64,000 nucleotides of DNA from Thermaurantiacus tibetensis (lineage in GTDB: Bacteria; Pseudomonadota; Alphaproteobacteria; Sphingomonadales; Sphingomonadaceae): the NCBI RefSeq assembly GCF_015354055.1, contig NZ_JACHTM010000001.1, forward strand, positions 620,001-684,000, in the 5' to 3' direction. Under the pieces are notes generated by a model. The model was not told the origin of the DNA and made no database searches. It saw nothing but the letters and a program-made list of their open reading frames with translations. Position numbers and translations under genes: made by a program. Of the stretch, positions 55,671 through 64,000 are shown piece by piece. Numbering within the stretch: the first letter of the stretch is position 1; every line of letters begins with the position of its first letter.

Positions 55671-56911
55671 GCGAGCGGCGCACCGTCACCCTCGGCACCC
55701 CGGACCCGCAGGCGCTCGGCGATGCGCCCGGGAGCGTGCACCAGAACTACATGATCAACTTCGGGCCGCAGCACCCTGCCGCGCACGGGGTGCTGCGGCT
55801 GGTGCTCGAGCTCGACGGCGAGGTGATCGAGCGGGTCGACCCCCACATCGGCCTCCTCCACCGGGGGACCGAGAAGCTCTGCGAGTACAAGACCTACCTG
55901 CAGGCGCTCCCCTACATGGACCGCCTCGACTACTGCTCGCCGATGTCGATGGAGCACTCCTACGTGCTCGCCATCGAGAAGCTGCTCGGGCTCGAGGTGC
56001 CGCCCCGCGCGCAGTGGCTGCGCCTGCTCTGGGCCGAGATCATGCGGATCTCGAACCACATCCTCAACACGACGACCCACGCGATGGACGTGGGCGCGCT
56101 CACCCCCATCCTCTGGCTGTTCGCCGAGCGCGAGCGCATCTACGACTTCTCCGAACGCGTGTCGGGCGCGCGGATGCACGCCGCCTGGTTCCGCCCCGGC
56201 GGAGTCCACCAGGACATGCCGGAAGGGCTTGCCGACGACATCCGGGCATTCGCCGAGCGCCTGCCGAAGGCGCTCGACGACATGATGGACCTTGTCGGCG
56301 GCAACCGCATCTTCCGCCAGCGCAACGTCGACATCGGCGTGATCTCGGCAGCCGATGCCATTGCCTGGGGCTTCTCGGGGCCGTGTCTGCGCGCCTCCGG
56401 CGTGCCGTGGGACCTGCGCAAGGCCCAGCCCTACGAGACCTACGCGGACGTCGACTTCGAGGTTCCAGTGGGCAGGAACGGGGACTGCTACGACCGCTTC
56501 CTCGTCCGCGTCGAGGAGATGCGCCAGTCGGTGAAGATCATCCACCAGGCGCTCGACCGGCTGGAGCGGCTGAAAGGGGAGCCCGTGGCGGCCTTCGACC
56601 CGAAGGTGGTGCCGCCGCGGCGGGGCGAGATGAAGCGGTCGATGGAAGCGCTCATCCAGCACTTCAAGCTCTACACCGAAGGCTTCCACGTGCCGGCCGG
56701 CGAGGTCTATGTGGCGACCGAGAGCCCGAAGGGCGAGTTCGGGATCCACCTTGTCGCCGACGGCACCAACCGGCCCTACCGCTGTCACATCCGGGCAACC
56801 GGCATGGCGCATCTTCAGGCGATGGACTTCCTCTGCCGCGGCCACATGCTGGCCGATGCCCCAGCCATTCTCGGCAGCCTCGACATCGTCTTTGGCGAGG
56901 TGGACAGGTGA
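55667..56911 (+). CDS. nuoD: NADH-quinone oxidoreductase subunit D
   Basis: A 414-residue 49-kDa subunit that forms the quinone site with NuoB. Motifs are [22 protein letters not shown] (quoted as [12 protein letters not shown] and [10 protein letters not shown]), [14 protein letters not shown] and [11 protein letters not shown]. The start is GTG, overlapping the nuoC stop (GTGA). Confidence 0.97.
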   Translation: MSERRTVTLGTPDPQALGDAPGSVHQNYMINFGPQHPAAHGVLRLVLELDGEVIERVDPHIGLLHRGTEKLCEYKTYLQALPYMDRLDYCSPMSMEHSYVLAIEKLLGLEVPPRAQWLRLLWAEIMRISNHILNTTTHAMDVGALTPILWLFAERERIYDFSERVSGARMHAAWFRPGGVHQDMPEGLADDIRAFAERLPKALDDMMDLVGGNRIFRQRNVDIGVISAADAIAWGFSGPCLRASGVPWDLRKAQPYETYADVDFEVPVGRNGDCYDRFLVRVEEMRQSVKIIHQALDRLERLKGEPVAAFDPKVVPPRRGEMKRSMEALIQHFKLYTEGFHVPAGEVYVATESPKGEFGIHLVADGTNRPYRCHIRATGMAHLQAMDFLCRGHMLADAPAILGSLDIVFGEVDR

Positions 56912-57501
56912 GCGACTTCCGCGACTTCCGCTGGACGCCCGAAAATGCCCGCGAGGCGGAGCGGATCATCGCCCGCTATCCGAAGGGCCGCGAGGCGTCT
57001 GCCATCATGCCGCTCCTGTGGCTCGCGCAGAACCAGATGCGCGACGAGACCGGGATTGCCTGGCTGCCACTGCCGGTCATCGAGTATGTCGCAGCGCAAA
57101 TCGGCATGCCCAAGATCCGCGCACTCGAAGTCGCCACCTTCTACACCATGTACAACCTGAAGCCGATCGGCCGGTTCCACGTGCAGGTCTGCGGCACCAC
57201 CCCCTGCTGGCTCCGGGGCTCCGACGAGGTGTTCCGCGCCTGCTTCGACCGGGGCCTGAAGAAAGGCGAGACGACGCCCGACGGGCTCTTCACCCTCTCC
57301 GAGGTGGAGTGCCTCGGCGCCTGCGCCAACGCGCCGGTGATGCAGGTGAACGACGACAACTATGAGGATCTGAGCTACGAGACGACGCTCGCCGTGCTCG
57401 ACGCGCTGGCTGCCGGCCGCACGCCGAAGCCGGGCAGCCAGATCGGCCGCACGGCCTCCTGCCCGGAGGGCGGGCCGACGACGCTCAAGGAGCTGGCCTG
57501 A
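56908..57501 (+). CDS. nuoE: NADH-quinone oxidoreductase subunit E
   Basis: A 197-residue 24-kDa subunit carrying a 2Fe-2S cluster, bound by cysteines in [10 protein letters not shown] and CLGACANAP. The start GTG overlaps nuoD (GTGA), and the stop overlaps nuoF by one base (TGATG). The last about 25 residues are a polar tail. Confidence 0.96.
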   Translation: MSDFRDFRWTPENAREAERIIARYPKGREASAIMPLLWLAQNQMRDETGIAWLPLPVIEYVAAQIGMPKIRALEVATFYTMYNLKPIGRFHVQVCGTTPCWLRGSDEVFRACFDRGLKKGETTPDGLFTLSEVECLGACANAPVMQVNDDNYEDLSYETTLAVLDALAAGRTPKPGSQIGRTASCPEGGPTTLKELA

Positions 57502-58811
57502 TGCTCGCCGACCGCGACCGCATCTTCACCAACCTCTACGGCTTCCAGCCGTGGGGCATCACCCATGCCATGCAGCGGGGCGACTGGGTGGATACGCGCG
57601 CGCTGATGGCGATGGGGCAGGACGCGATCATCGCGGCCGTCAAGGAGTCGGGCCTGCGCGGCCGCGGCGGGGCAGGCTTCCCGACGGGCATGAAGTGGAG
57701 CTTCATGCCGAAGGAACCCAAGCCCGACCGGCCGTCCTTCCTCGTGGTCAATGCCGACGAGAGCGAGCCGGGGAGCTGCAAGGACCGGGAGATCATCCGC
57801 CACGAGCCGCACAAGCTCATCGAGGGTGCGCTGCTTGCCGGCTACGCCATGCGGGCGCGCGCGGCCTACATCTACATCCGCGGCGAGTACATCCGCGAGG
57901 CGGAGGTGCTGTTCGCCGCCGTCGAGGAAGCCTATGCGAAGGGCTTTCTCGGCCGGAACGCCTGCGGCTCGGGCTACGAGTTCGACGTCTTCGTCCACCG
58001 CGGCGCCGGGGCCTACATCTGCGGCGAGGAAACCGCGATGATCGAGAGCCTGGAGGGCAAGAAGGGCCAGCCTCGCCTCAAGCCGCCCTTCCCGGCGGGC
58101 GCGGGCCTCTACGGCTGCCCCACCACGGTCAACAACGTCGAGTCGATCGCGGTCGTCCCCACCATCCTCCGGCGGGGCGCGGACTGGTTTGCCGGCATCG
58201 GCCGGCCCAACAACAGCGGCACCAAGCTCTTCCAGATCTCCGGCCACGTGAACCGCCCGTGCGTGGTGGAGGAGGCGATGAGCATCCCCTTCCGCACCCT
58301 CATCGAGGAGCATTGCGGCGGGATCCGCGGCGGGTGGGACAATCTGCTGGCCGTCATTCCCGGCGGCTCCTCGGTGCCTCTGGTGCCCGCCGAGCAGATC
58401 ATCGATTGTCCCATGGACTTCGATGCGCTGAAGGAGCTGAAATCGGGGCTGGGCACCGCCGCCGTCATCGTCATGGACAAGTCGACCGACATCGTGAAGG
58501 CGATCGCGCGGCTCTCCTACTTCTACAAGCACGAGAGCTGCGGCCAGTGCACGCCCTGCCGCGAAGGGACGGGGTGGATGTGGCGGGTGATGGAGCGGCT
58601 GGTCACGGGCGATGCCGAGCCGCACGAGATCGACCTTCTCCTCGACGTCACGACTCAGGTGGAGGGCCACACCATCTGCGCGCTGGGCGATGCCGCGGCC
58701 TGGCCGATCCAGGGCCTCATCCGCCACTTCCGGCCCGAGATCGAGCGGCGGATCGCGCGACGGAAGGGTTTCGTGGCCATGCCCGAGGCCCTGCCGCAGG
58801 CGGCGGAGTGA
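57501..58811 (+). CDS. nuoF: NADH-quinone oxidoreductase subunit F
   Basis: A 436-residue 51-kDa subunit that binds NADH, FMN and a 4Fe-4S cluster. Motifs are [16 protein letters not shown] (NADH), [13 protein letters not shown] (FMN), [12 protein letters not shown] and the cluster segment [13 protein letters not shown]. Confidence 0.98.
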   Translation: MLADRDRIFTNLYGFQPWGITHAMQRGDWVDTRALMAMGQDAIIAAVKESGLRGRGGAGFPTGMKWSFMPKEPKPDRPSFLVVNADESEPGSCKDREIIRHEPHKLIEGALLAGYAMRARAAYIYIRGEYIREAEVLFAAVEEAYAKGFLGRNACGSGYEFDVFVHRGAGAYICGEETAMIESLEGKKGQPRLKPPFPAGAGLYGCPTTVNNVESIAVVPTILRRGADWFAGIGRPNNSGTKLFQISGHVNRPCVVEEAMSIPFRTLIEEHCGGIRGGWDNLLAVIPGGSSVPLVPAEQIIDCPMDFDALKELKSGLGTAAVIVMDKSTDIVKAIARLSYFYKHESCGQCTPCREGTGWMWRVMERLVTGDAEPHEIDLLLDVTTQVEGHTICALGDAAAWPIQGLIRHFRPEIERRIARRKGFVAMPEALPQAAE

Positions 58812-58815
58812 ACCG

Positions 58816-60825
58816 ATGCCGAAGGTGACCGTTGACGGGATCGAGGTGGAGGTGCCGGCCGGCGCCACCGTCATGCAGGCCTGCGAGATGGCGGGGAAGG
58901 AGATCCCGCGCTTCTGCTACCACGAGCGGCTGTCGATCGCCGGCAACTGCCGCATGTGCCTCGTCGAGGTCTCGCCCGGGCCGCCCAAGCCGCAGGCAAG
59001 CTGTGCGCTGCCGGCGGCCGAGGGCCAGGTGATTACCACGACGAGCGAGAAGGTGCGGAAGGCGCGGGAAGGGGTGATGGAATTCCTTCTCATCAATCAC
59101 CCGCTCGACTGCCCCATCTGCGACCAGGGCGGGGAGTGCGACCTCCAGGACCAGGCCATGGCCTATGGCCGCGGCTACTCGCGCTTCGCCGAGAACAAGC
59201 GGGCAGTCACCGAGAAGTACATGGGGCCGCTCGTCAAGACGGTGATGACGCGCTGCATCCACTGCACGCGCTGCGTCCGCTTCGCCGAGGAAGTGGCCGG
59301 GGTTGAGGAGATCGGTGCCCTCTTCCGCGGCGAGAACATGCAGATCACGAGCTACCTCGAGCAGGCCGTCACCTCGGAGGTCTCGGGCAACATCATCGAC
59401 CTCTGCCCGGTGGGCGCGCTCACCGCCAAACCGACCGCCTTCACCGCCCGGCCCTGGGAGCTCACCCGCACCGACACGATCGACGCAATGGACGCTGTCG
59501 GCTCCAACACCGTCGCGCACAGCCGGTCGGGAACCGTCATCCGCATCACCCCGCGCGTCAATGACGACGTGAACGAGGAGTGGATTTCCGACATTGCCCG
59601 CTTCGGCGTGGACGGCCTCAGGGAGCGGCGGCTCGACCGGCCGTGGGTGCGGGTGGACGGGCGCCTGCGCGAGGCAAGCTGGGCCGCGGCGTTCGCCTCG
59701 ATCGCCGCGAGGGCAGAGGGCGTGCCCGGCGAGCGGGTCGCGGCACTCGTCGGGCCGATGGCGGCGCTCGAGGAGATGGTGGCGCTCCGCGACCTCCTCA
59801 CCGGCCTCGGGGCGAGCCGGATCGAGTGCCGGCTCGATGGGTCAGCGGTCGGCGAGGCACCGTTTGCCGACCGCTCGCACTGGCGGTTCAACACGACGCT
59901 TGCCGGCCTCGAGCAGGCCGATTCGATCCTCCTTGTGGGCAGCGCCATCCGTCACGATGCCCCGCTCGTGATGACGCGGATCAGGAAGGCGGTCCGTGCG
60001 GGCGCCGAGCTCTTCGTCATCGGCGAGGAGCGCGAGCTCGGCGCGCCCGCCACCTTCCTCGGCGACGATCTTTCGGCGCTTGCCGCGCTGCCGGAGGCCT
60101 TCCTCAGGGCCGAGCGCCCGGCGGCGCTCGTCGAGAGCCGCAACGCGCGCGCCGAGGTGCTGGCAGCCGTCGCCGCCCTGCCGCTCGTCCGCGAGGGCTG
60201 GAACGGGTTCAACCTTCTTCACACCGACGCCAGCCGGGTGGGTGCGCTCGAGCTCGGGCTGGTGGTGCCGGGCGGGCTCTCCGCGCTTGCCGCCGACCCG
60301 CCCGAGCTTCTGTTCCTGCTCGGCGTGGACGAGATCGACCTTGCGCCCTTCGCCGGGGCATTCAAGGTCTACCTCGGCTCCCACGGCGACCGCGGCGCGG
60401 CAGCAGCGGACGTCATCCTGCCGGCGGCGGCGTGGCTCGAGAAGCCGGGCACCTTCGTCAACATGGAAGGCCGGGTGCAGCGGTCGCTGCGCGCCGTCTT
60501 CCCCCCAGGCGATGCCCGCGAGGACTGGACGATCCTGCGCGCGCTGGCCGACCGGCTCGGCGTGCGCCTGCCCTACGACGACCTCGCGACGCTGCGCCGC
60601 CGCATCGCCCACGAATGGCCGCAGCTCGGGGCAGAAGGCCTCGCGCCCGCCCCGTGGGTCGCGCCCGACGTGGCCGGCTTCGGCGCGCCGTCTGGCCCGA
60701 CGGTCAGGCGCTCGGCCGGCTTCTACACGGCCACCCCGATCCTCCGTGCCAGCCCCACCATGGCCGCCTGCGTTGCCGAGATCGTGGAGGGCCGGAAGCC
60801 CCAGCTTCTCGAGGCCGCCGCCTGA
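58816..60825 (+). CDS. nuoG: NADH-quinone oxidoreductase subunit G
   Basis: A 669-residue 75-kDa subunit. The N-terminal ferredoxin-like part holds a 2Fe-2S cluster ([15 protein letters not shown] ... C) and 4Fe-4S clusters ([24 protein letters not shown]). A molybdopterin-oxidoreductase-like domain follows that has lost its cofactor role. Gap to nuoF is 4 bp; the stop overlaps nuoH by one base. Confidence 0.97.
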   Translation: MPKVTVDGIEVEVPAGATVMQACEMAGKEIPRFCYHERLSIAGNCRMCLVEVSPGPPKPQASCALPAAEGQVITTTSEKVRKAREGVMEFLLINHPLDCPICDQGGECDLQDQAMAYGRGYSRFAENKRAVTEKYMGPLVKTVMTRCIHCTRCVRFAEEVAGVEEIGALFRGENMQITSYLEQAVTSEVSGNIIDLCPVGALTAKPTAFTARPWELTRTDTIDAMDAVGSNTVAHSRSGTVIRITPRVNDDVNEEWISDIARFGVDGLRERRLDRPWVRVDGRLREASWAAAFASIAARAEGVPGERVAALVGPMAALEEMVALRDLLTGLGASRIECRLDGSAVGEAPFADRSHWRFNTTLAGLEQADSILLVGSAIRHDAPLVMTRIRKAVRAGAELFVIGEERELGAPATFLGDDLSALAALPEAFLRAERPAALVESRNARAEVLAAVAALPLVREGWNGFNLLHTDASRVGALELGLVVPGGLSALAADPPELLFLLGVDEIDLAPFAGAFKVYLGSHGDRGAAAADVILPAAAWLEKPGTFVNMEGRVQRSLRAVFPPGDAREDWTILRALADRLGVRLPYDDLATLRRRIAHEWPQLGAEGLAPAPWVAPDVAGFGAPSGPTVRRSAGFYTATPILRASPTMAACVAEIVEGRKPQLLEAAA

Positions 60826-61880
60826 TGGTCGCCTGGTTCCAGTCTGAGCTCGGCACCGGCCTCGGCTGGTTCGTGGCCCATCTTCTCTTCGCACTGGCGA
60901 TCGCGCTCCCCGTGATGGCGGTCATGGCCATGTCGACCTGGGTCGACCGCAAGGTCTGGGCCCTGATGCAGCTGCGCAAAGGCCCCAACGTGGTCGGCGC
61001 CTTCGGCCTCGCCCAGCCCTTTGCCGACGGCATCAAGCTGTTCCTGAAGGAAACGATCATCCCGACCGGTGCGTCGCGGGGGGTGTTCCTGCTTGCCCCC
61101 ATGATCAGCTTCGTGCTCGCGCTCGTCGCCTGGGCCGTCATCCCCTTCGATGCCGGCCTCGTCCTTGCCGACATCAATGTCGGCCTCCTCTACCTCTTCG
61201 CCGTCTCCTCGCTCGGCGTCTACGGCATCATCATGGCGGGCTGGGCGTCCAACTCGCGCTACCCCTTCCTGGGCGGCCTTCGCTCGGCGGCGCAGATGGT
61301 CTCCTACGAGGTCTCGATCGGCTTCATCCTCATCTGCGTGGTGCTCTACGCCTCCTCGTTCAACCTGACCGAGATCGTCGAGGCGCAGAAGGGCGCGATC
61401 CTCGGCGTCTTCAGCATGAACATCCTGAACCCCCTGCTGCTGCCGATGGCGGTCATGTTCTTCATCTCCGCGCTTGCCGAGACCAACCGTCCGCCCTTCG
61501 ACCTGCCGGAGGCGGAAGCCGAGCTCGTCGCCGGCTATCAGACCGAATATTCGTCGATGGCCTTCGCGCTTCTCATGCTCGGCGAGTACATGAACATCCT
61601 CCTCATGTGCGCGCTCGCCTCGATCCTGTTCCTCGGCGGCTATCTCCCGCCGGTCGACTGGGCGCCGCTCTATGCCGTGCCGGGCATCGTCTGGCTCTTC
61701 CTCAAGATCGTCCTTGTCTTCTTCCTCTTCGCCTGGGTGAAGGCGCTGGTGCCGCGCTACCGCTACGACCAGCTGATGCGGCTGGGCTGGAAGGTGTTCC
61801 TGCCCATCTCGCTCGTCTGGGTCGCGCTCGTCTCGGGCTGGCTCGTCTTCACCGGCCATTTCTCCGGAGGTGGCGCATGA
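60825..61880 (+). CDS. nuoH: NADH-quinone oxidoreductase subunit H
   Basis: A 351-residue membrane subunit with about eight spans that links the hydrophilic arm to the proton pumps. Hallmarks are [22 protein letters not shown] (in two parts: [22 protein letters not shown]) and [20 protein letters not shown] in the quinone-chamber loop. It starts one base inside nuoG and overlaps nuoI by ATGA. Confidence 0.98.
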   Translation: MVAWFQSELGTGLGWFVAHLLFALAIALPVMAVMAMSTWVDRKVWALMQLRKGPNVVGAFGLAQPFADGIKLFLKETIIPTGASRGVFLLAPMISFVLALVAWAVIPFDAGLVLADINVGLLYLFAVSSLGVYGIIMAGWASNSRYPFLGGLRSAAQMVSYEVSIGFILICVVLYASSFNLTEIVEAQKGAILGVFSMNILNPLLLPMAVMFFISALAETNRPPFDLPEAEAELVAGYQTEYSSMAFALLMLGEYMNILLMCALASILFLGGYLPPVDWAPLYAVPGIVWLFLKIVLVFFLFAWVKALVPRYRYDQLMRLGWKVFLPISLVWVALVSGWLVFTGHFSGGGA

Positions 61881-62362
61881 GACTCGTCGACCGCGCGAAG
61901 GCGCTTCTCCTCCTTGAGTTCCTGAAGGGCATGGCGCTCACGCTCCGCTACGCCTTCAAGCCGAAGGAAACGGTCAACTACCCGTTCGAGAAGGGGCCGC
62001 TGTCGCCCCGGTTCCGCGGCGAGCATGCGCTCAGGCGCTACCCCAACGGCGAGGAGCGCTGCATCGCCTGCAAGCTGTGCGAGGCGGTCTGCCCGGCGCA
62101 GGCCATCACCATCGAGGCCGAGGTGCGGGCCGATGGCTCGCGGCGCACCACCCGTTACGACATCGACATGACGAAGTGCATCTACTGCGGGCTGTGCCAG
62201 GAGGCCTGCCCGGTCGATGCCATCGTCGAGGGCCCCAACTTCGAGTTCGCCGCCGAGACCCGCGAGGAGCTCATGTACGACAAGGAAAAGCTGCTGGCGA
62301 ACGGCGAGCGCTGGGAGCGGGCGATCGCGGCCAACATCCAGGCCGACGCGCGCTACCGCTAG
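61877..62362 (+). CDS. nuoI: NADH-quinone oxidoreductase subunit I
   Basis: A 161-residue subunit with two 4Fe-4S clusters in [16 protein letters not shown] and [16 protein letters not shown]. The ATG overlaps nuoH. It is followed by the only long gap in the operon, 144 bp before nuoJ. Confidence 0.98.
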   Translation: MRLVDRAKALLLLEFLKGMALTLRYAFKPKETVNYPFEKGPLSPRFRGEHALRRYPNGEERCIACKLCEAVCPAQAITIEAEVRADGSRRTTRYDIDMTKCIYCGLCQEACPVDAIVEGPNFEFAAETREELMYDKEKLLANGERWERAIAANIQADARYR

Positions 62363-62369
62363 CAGGCGC

Positions 62370-62510
62370 ATGACTGCGCGCATCGGCGCCATGCACGGGC
62401 GAGCCTCCTTCCTGCGCTTGCCGCCTCGGGCAGCGGCGGGTATGCGCCCCGTCAGGGTGCATCCTGCACCGCGCGTTCGTCACGAGACCGACCCCGTCGA
62501 GACCCGGTGA
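62370..62510 (+). CDS. Possible 46-residue ORF between nuoI and nuoJ
   Basis: A small ORF starting at ATG 62370, 8 bp after the nuoI stop, and ending in a TGA that overlaps the nuoJ GTG by GTGA. The peptide begins [19 protein letters not shown] and is Arg-rich. No family is recognised and no good ribosome site is seen. It may be spurious, but its stop-start overlap is of the same kind as at most other nuo junctions, so it could couple nuoJ translation to nuoI. Confidence 0.3.
   Translation: MTARIGAMHGRASFLRLPPRAAAGMRPVRVHPAPRVRHETDPVETR
62456..62470 (+). other. Hairpin in the nuoI-nuoJ gap
   Basis: GGTGCA-TCC-TGCACC forms a perfect 6-bp stem with a 3-base loop, 36 bases before the nuoJ start. 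It could slow ribosomes or ribonucleases at the one break in the operon. No T-run follows. Confidence 0.5.
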
Positions 62511-63124
62511 TCCAGGCCGCCATCTTCTACCTTCTTGCCGGCGCGACCGTGCTTGCCGGCATCATGGTCATCTCGGCGCGCAACCCGGTGCACTCCGTGC
62601 TGTGGCTCATCTTCGCCTTCGTGAACGCCGCGGGGCTGTTCCTCGTGATCGGCGCCGAGTTCCTCGCGATGCTGCTCGTCATCGTCTACGTGGGCGCCGT
62701 CGCCGTCCTGTTCCTGTTCGTCGTGATGATGCTCGACATCGATTTCGCGACGCTGCGCGCGGGCGCCATGCGCTACCTGCCGCTCGGCCTGCTCCTCGGC
62801 GCTGCGCTCAGCGTCGAGCTCTTGCTCGTCGCCTCCGCCTGGGAGGCTGGCGCAATCGCCCCTTCTGCGCCGCCGCGTTCGGGCCTCTCCAACACCCAGG
62901 CGCTCGGCACGCTCCTCTACACGGACTATGTCTTCGTGTTCCAGGCAGCCGGCCTCATCCTGCTGACCGCCATGGTCGGGGCCATCGTGCTCACCCACCG
63001 CGAGCGCGCGGGCGTGAAGCGTCAGGACCCGTTCCGCCAGGCCTCGCGGACTCCGGCCGAGACCATCGCGCTTGCGCGGCCGGCCGTGGGTGCCGGTGTC
63101 GAGACGGAGGGCGGCGTCCGGTGA
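62507..63124 (+). CDS. nuoJ: NADH-quinone oxidoreductase subunit J
   Basis: A 205-residue membrane subunit with five spans. The region [20 protein letters not shown] and the pi-bulge helix [19 protein letters not shown] (as [13 protein letters not shown] and VVMMLD) are conserved. The start is GTG at 62507. The C-terminal about 40 residues are hydrophilic. The stop overlaps nuoK (GTGA). Confidence 0.96.
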   Translation: MIQAAIFYLLAGATVLAGIMVISARNPVHSVLWLIFAFVNAAGLFLVIGAEFLAMLLVIVYVGAVAVLFLFVVMMLDIDFATLRAGAMRYLPLGLLLGAALSVELLLVASAWEAGAIAPSAPPRSGLSNTQALGTLLYTDYVFVFQAAGLILLTAMVGAIVLTHRERAGVKRQDPFRQASRTPAETIALARPAVGAGVETEGGVR

Positions 63125-63426
63125 TCGGCATCGGCCACTATCTCGGCGTGAGCGCGATCCTGTTCACGCTCGGCGTGCTCGGCATCGCCCTCAACCGGCG
63201 CAACATCATCGTGATCCTCATGTCGATCGAGCTGATGCTGCTCGCCGTCAACATCAACTTCGTCGCCTTCTCGGTGTTCCTCGAGGACATGGTGGGCCAG
63301 ATCTTCGCCATGTTCGTGCTGACGGTTGCGGCCGCCGAGGCCGCGATCGGCCTTGCCATCCTCGTCACCTACTTCCGCAACCGCGGCACCATCGCGGTCG
63401 ATGACGCAAGGCAGATGCGCGGCTGA
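63121..63426 (+). CDS. nuoK: NADH-quinone oxidoreductase subunit K
   Basis: A 101-residue membrane subunit with three spans and the conserved glutamates in [16 protein letters not shown] and [13 protein letters not shown]. The start GTG overlaps nuoJ; the stop overlaps nuoL by one base. Confidence 0.97.
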   Translation: MIGIGHYLGVSAILFTLGVLGIALNRRNIIVILMSIELMLLAVNINFVAFSVFLEDMVGQIFAMFVLTVAAAEAAIGLAILVTYFRNRGTIAVDDARQMRG

Positions 63427-64000
63427 TGCTCGAGGCTCTCGTCTTCCTGCCGCTTCTCGGCTTCCTGGCTGCCGGCATCGGCAACCGCGCCATCGGCGAC
63501 TTCGCCGCGAAGCTCGTCACCACCGGCTTCCTGTTCGTGTCGGCACTGCTCGCCTGGGTCATCTTCTTCCGCCAGTGGGGCGGGGAGGGCGCCTACACGG
63601 TCACGCTCGCCGAGTGGTTCACGAGCGGCACGCTCTCCGTCTCCTGGGCGCTCCACGTCGACATGCTGGTGGCGGTGATGCTGGTCGTCATCACCACGGT
63701 CTCGGCACTCGTCCACCTCTATTCCTGGGCCTACATGGCCGACGACCCGTCGCAGCCGCGCTTCTTCGCCTACCTCTCGCTCTTCACCTTCGCGATGCTG
63801 ATGCTGGTGACGGCCGATTCCATCGTCCAGATGTTCTTCGGCTGGGAGGGCGTGGGGCTCGCCTCCTATCTCCTCATCGGCTTCTGGTACCGGAAGCCGT
63901 CGGCCTGGAACGCGGCCATCAAGGCGTTCGTCGTCAACCGTGTAGGCGACTTCGGCTTCTCGCTCGGCATCTTCGGTCTCTTCCTGGTCTTCGGCACGCT
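63426..64000 (+). CDS. nuoL: NADH-quinone oxidoreductase subunit L, 5' part
   Basis: The first 191 codons of the large antiporter-like proton-pumping subunit; the gene runs off the window edge. Seen are FLPLLGFLAAGIGNR, LHVDMLVAVMLVVITTVSALVHLYS (as LHVDMLVAVMLVV and ITTVSALVHLYS), the conserved MFFGWEGVGLASYLLIGFWY (with the essential Glu), and the start of the KAFVVNRVGDFGFSLG helix. It starts one base inside nuoK. Confidence 0.97.
   Translation, partial: MLEALVFLPLLGFLAAGIGNRAIGDFAAKLVTTGFLFVSALLAWVIFFRQWGGEGAYTVTLAEWFTSGTLSVSWALHVDMLVAVMLVVITTVSALVHLYSWAYMADDPSQPRFFAYLSLFTFAMLMLVTADSIVQMFFGWEGVGLASYLLIGFWYRKPSAWNAAIKAFVVNRVGDFGFSLGIFGLFLVFGT

Overview
This is chromosomal DNA from a very GC-rich alphaproteobacterium (roughly 70 % G+C by eye). 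The placement rests on CtrA and SciP genes, small alphaproteobacterial families (DUF2842, DUF1508, DUF4164), a fused ThiS-ThiG, a zapA-6S RNA-fthC cluster and a CTTGACA-type tRNA promoter. The runs serC-serA-hisZ-purA and tkt-gap-pgk-fba-thiE recall Rhodospirillales/Acetobacterales; that finer placement is inference. Nearly all the DNA is coding, codon use looks uniform, and I see no insertion sequence, prophage, integron, plasmid or CRISPR signature. This is core genome, not an accessory island.

Layout. 1-8.2 kb: a G-rich repeat, an outer-membrane DUF481 protein, a GH1 glycosidase, a DUF937 protein, argB with a small exported protein, metK, lnt and an rRNA/tRNA methyltransferase. 8.2-9.9 kb: a 14-bp minisatellite, then ctrA and sciP in tandem, both with extended N-termini. 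9.9-18.3 kb: mnmA, accBC-aroQ, the thiS-thiG fusion, rppH, an HSL-type esterase, nadK, moaA and a small CDF-like membrane protein. 18.3-27 kb: mfd-sdhE divergent from recG, a Sel1 protein, tyrS divergent from anmK. 27-32 kb: serC-serA-hisZ-purA. 32-45 kb: LOG protein, membrane-anchored cytochrome c, pheA, a GGDEF-EAL protein, mutY-nudC, DciA-like protein, bolA, grxD, hemF, a haloalkane-dehalogenase-like hydrolase, tRNA-Asp(GTC), chorismate mutase, DUF2842 and fthC. 45.1-46 kb: 6S RNA, zapA and a coiled-coil partner. 46-54 kb: tkt-gap-pgk-fba-thiE, a PEP-CTERM surface protein, efp and an inositol-phosphatase-family protein. 54-64 kb: the respiratory complex I operon nuoA to nuoL, with nuoL cut by the window edge.

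The genes describe an aerobic heterotroph: lower glycolysis/pentose phosphate enzymes, complex I, oxygen-dependent haem synthesis, serine, histidine, arginine and aromatic amino-acid synthesis, and c-di-GMP and CtrA signalling. Genes within operons are packed with GTGA/ATGA/TGATG stop-start overlaps, so translational coupling is probably the rule.

I did not find a wholly new system. The points most worth a second look are the tandem sciP-ctrA module with N-terminal extensions, the 6S RNA with its own promoter inside zapA, the covalent ThiS-ThiG fusion, the chorismate mutase gene ending antisense inside tRNA-Asp, the inverted repeats in front of serC, tkt and mnmA, and the 144-nt interruption between nuoI and nuoJ.
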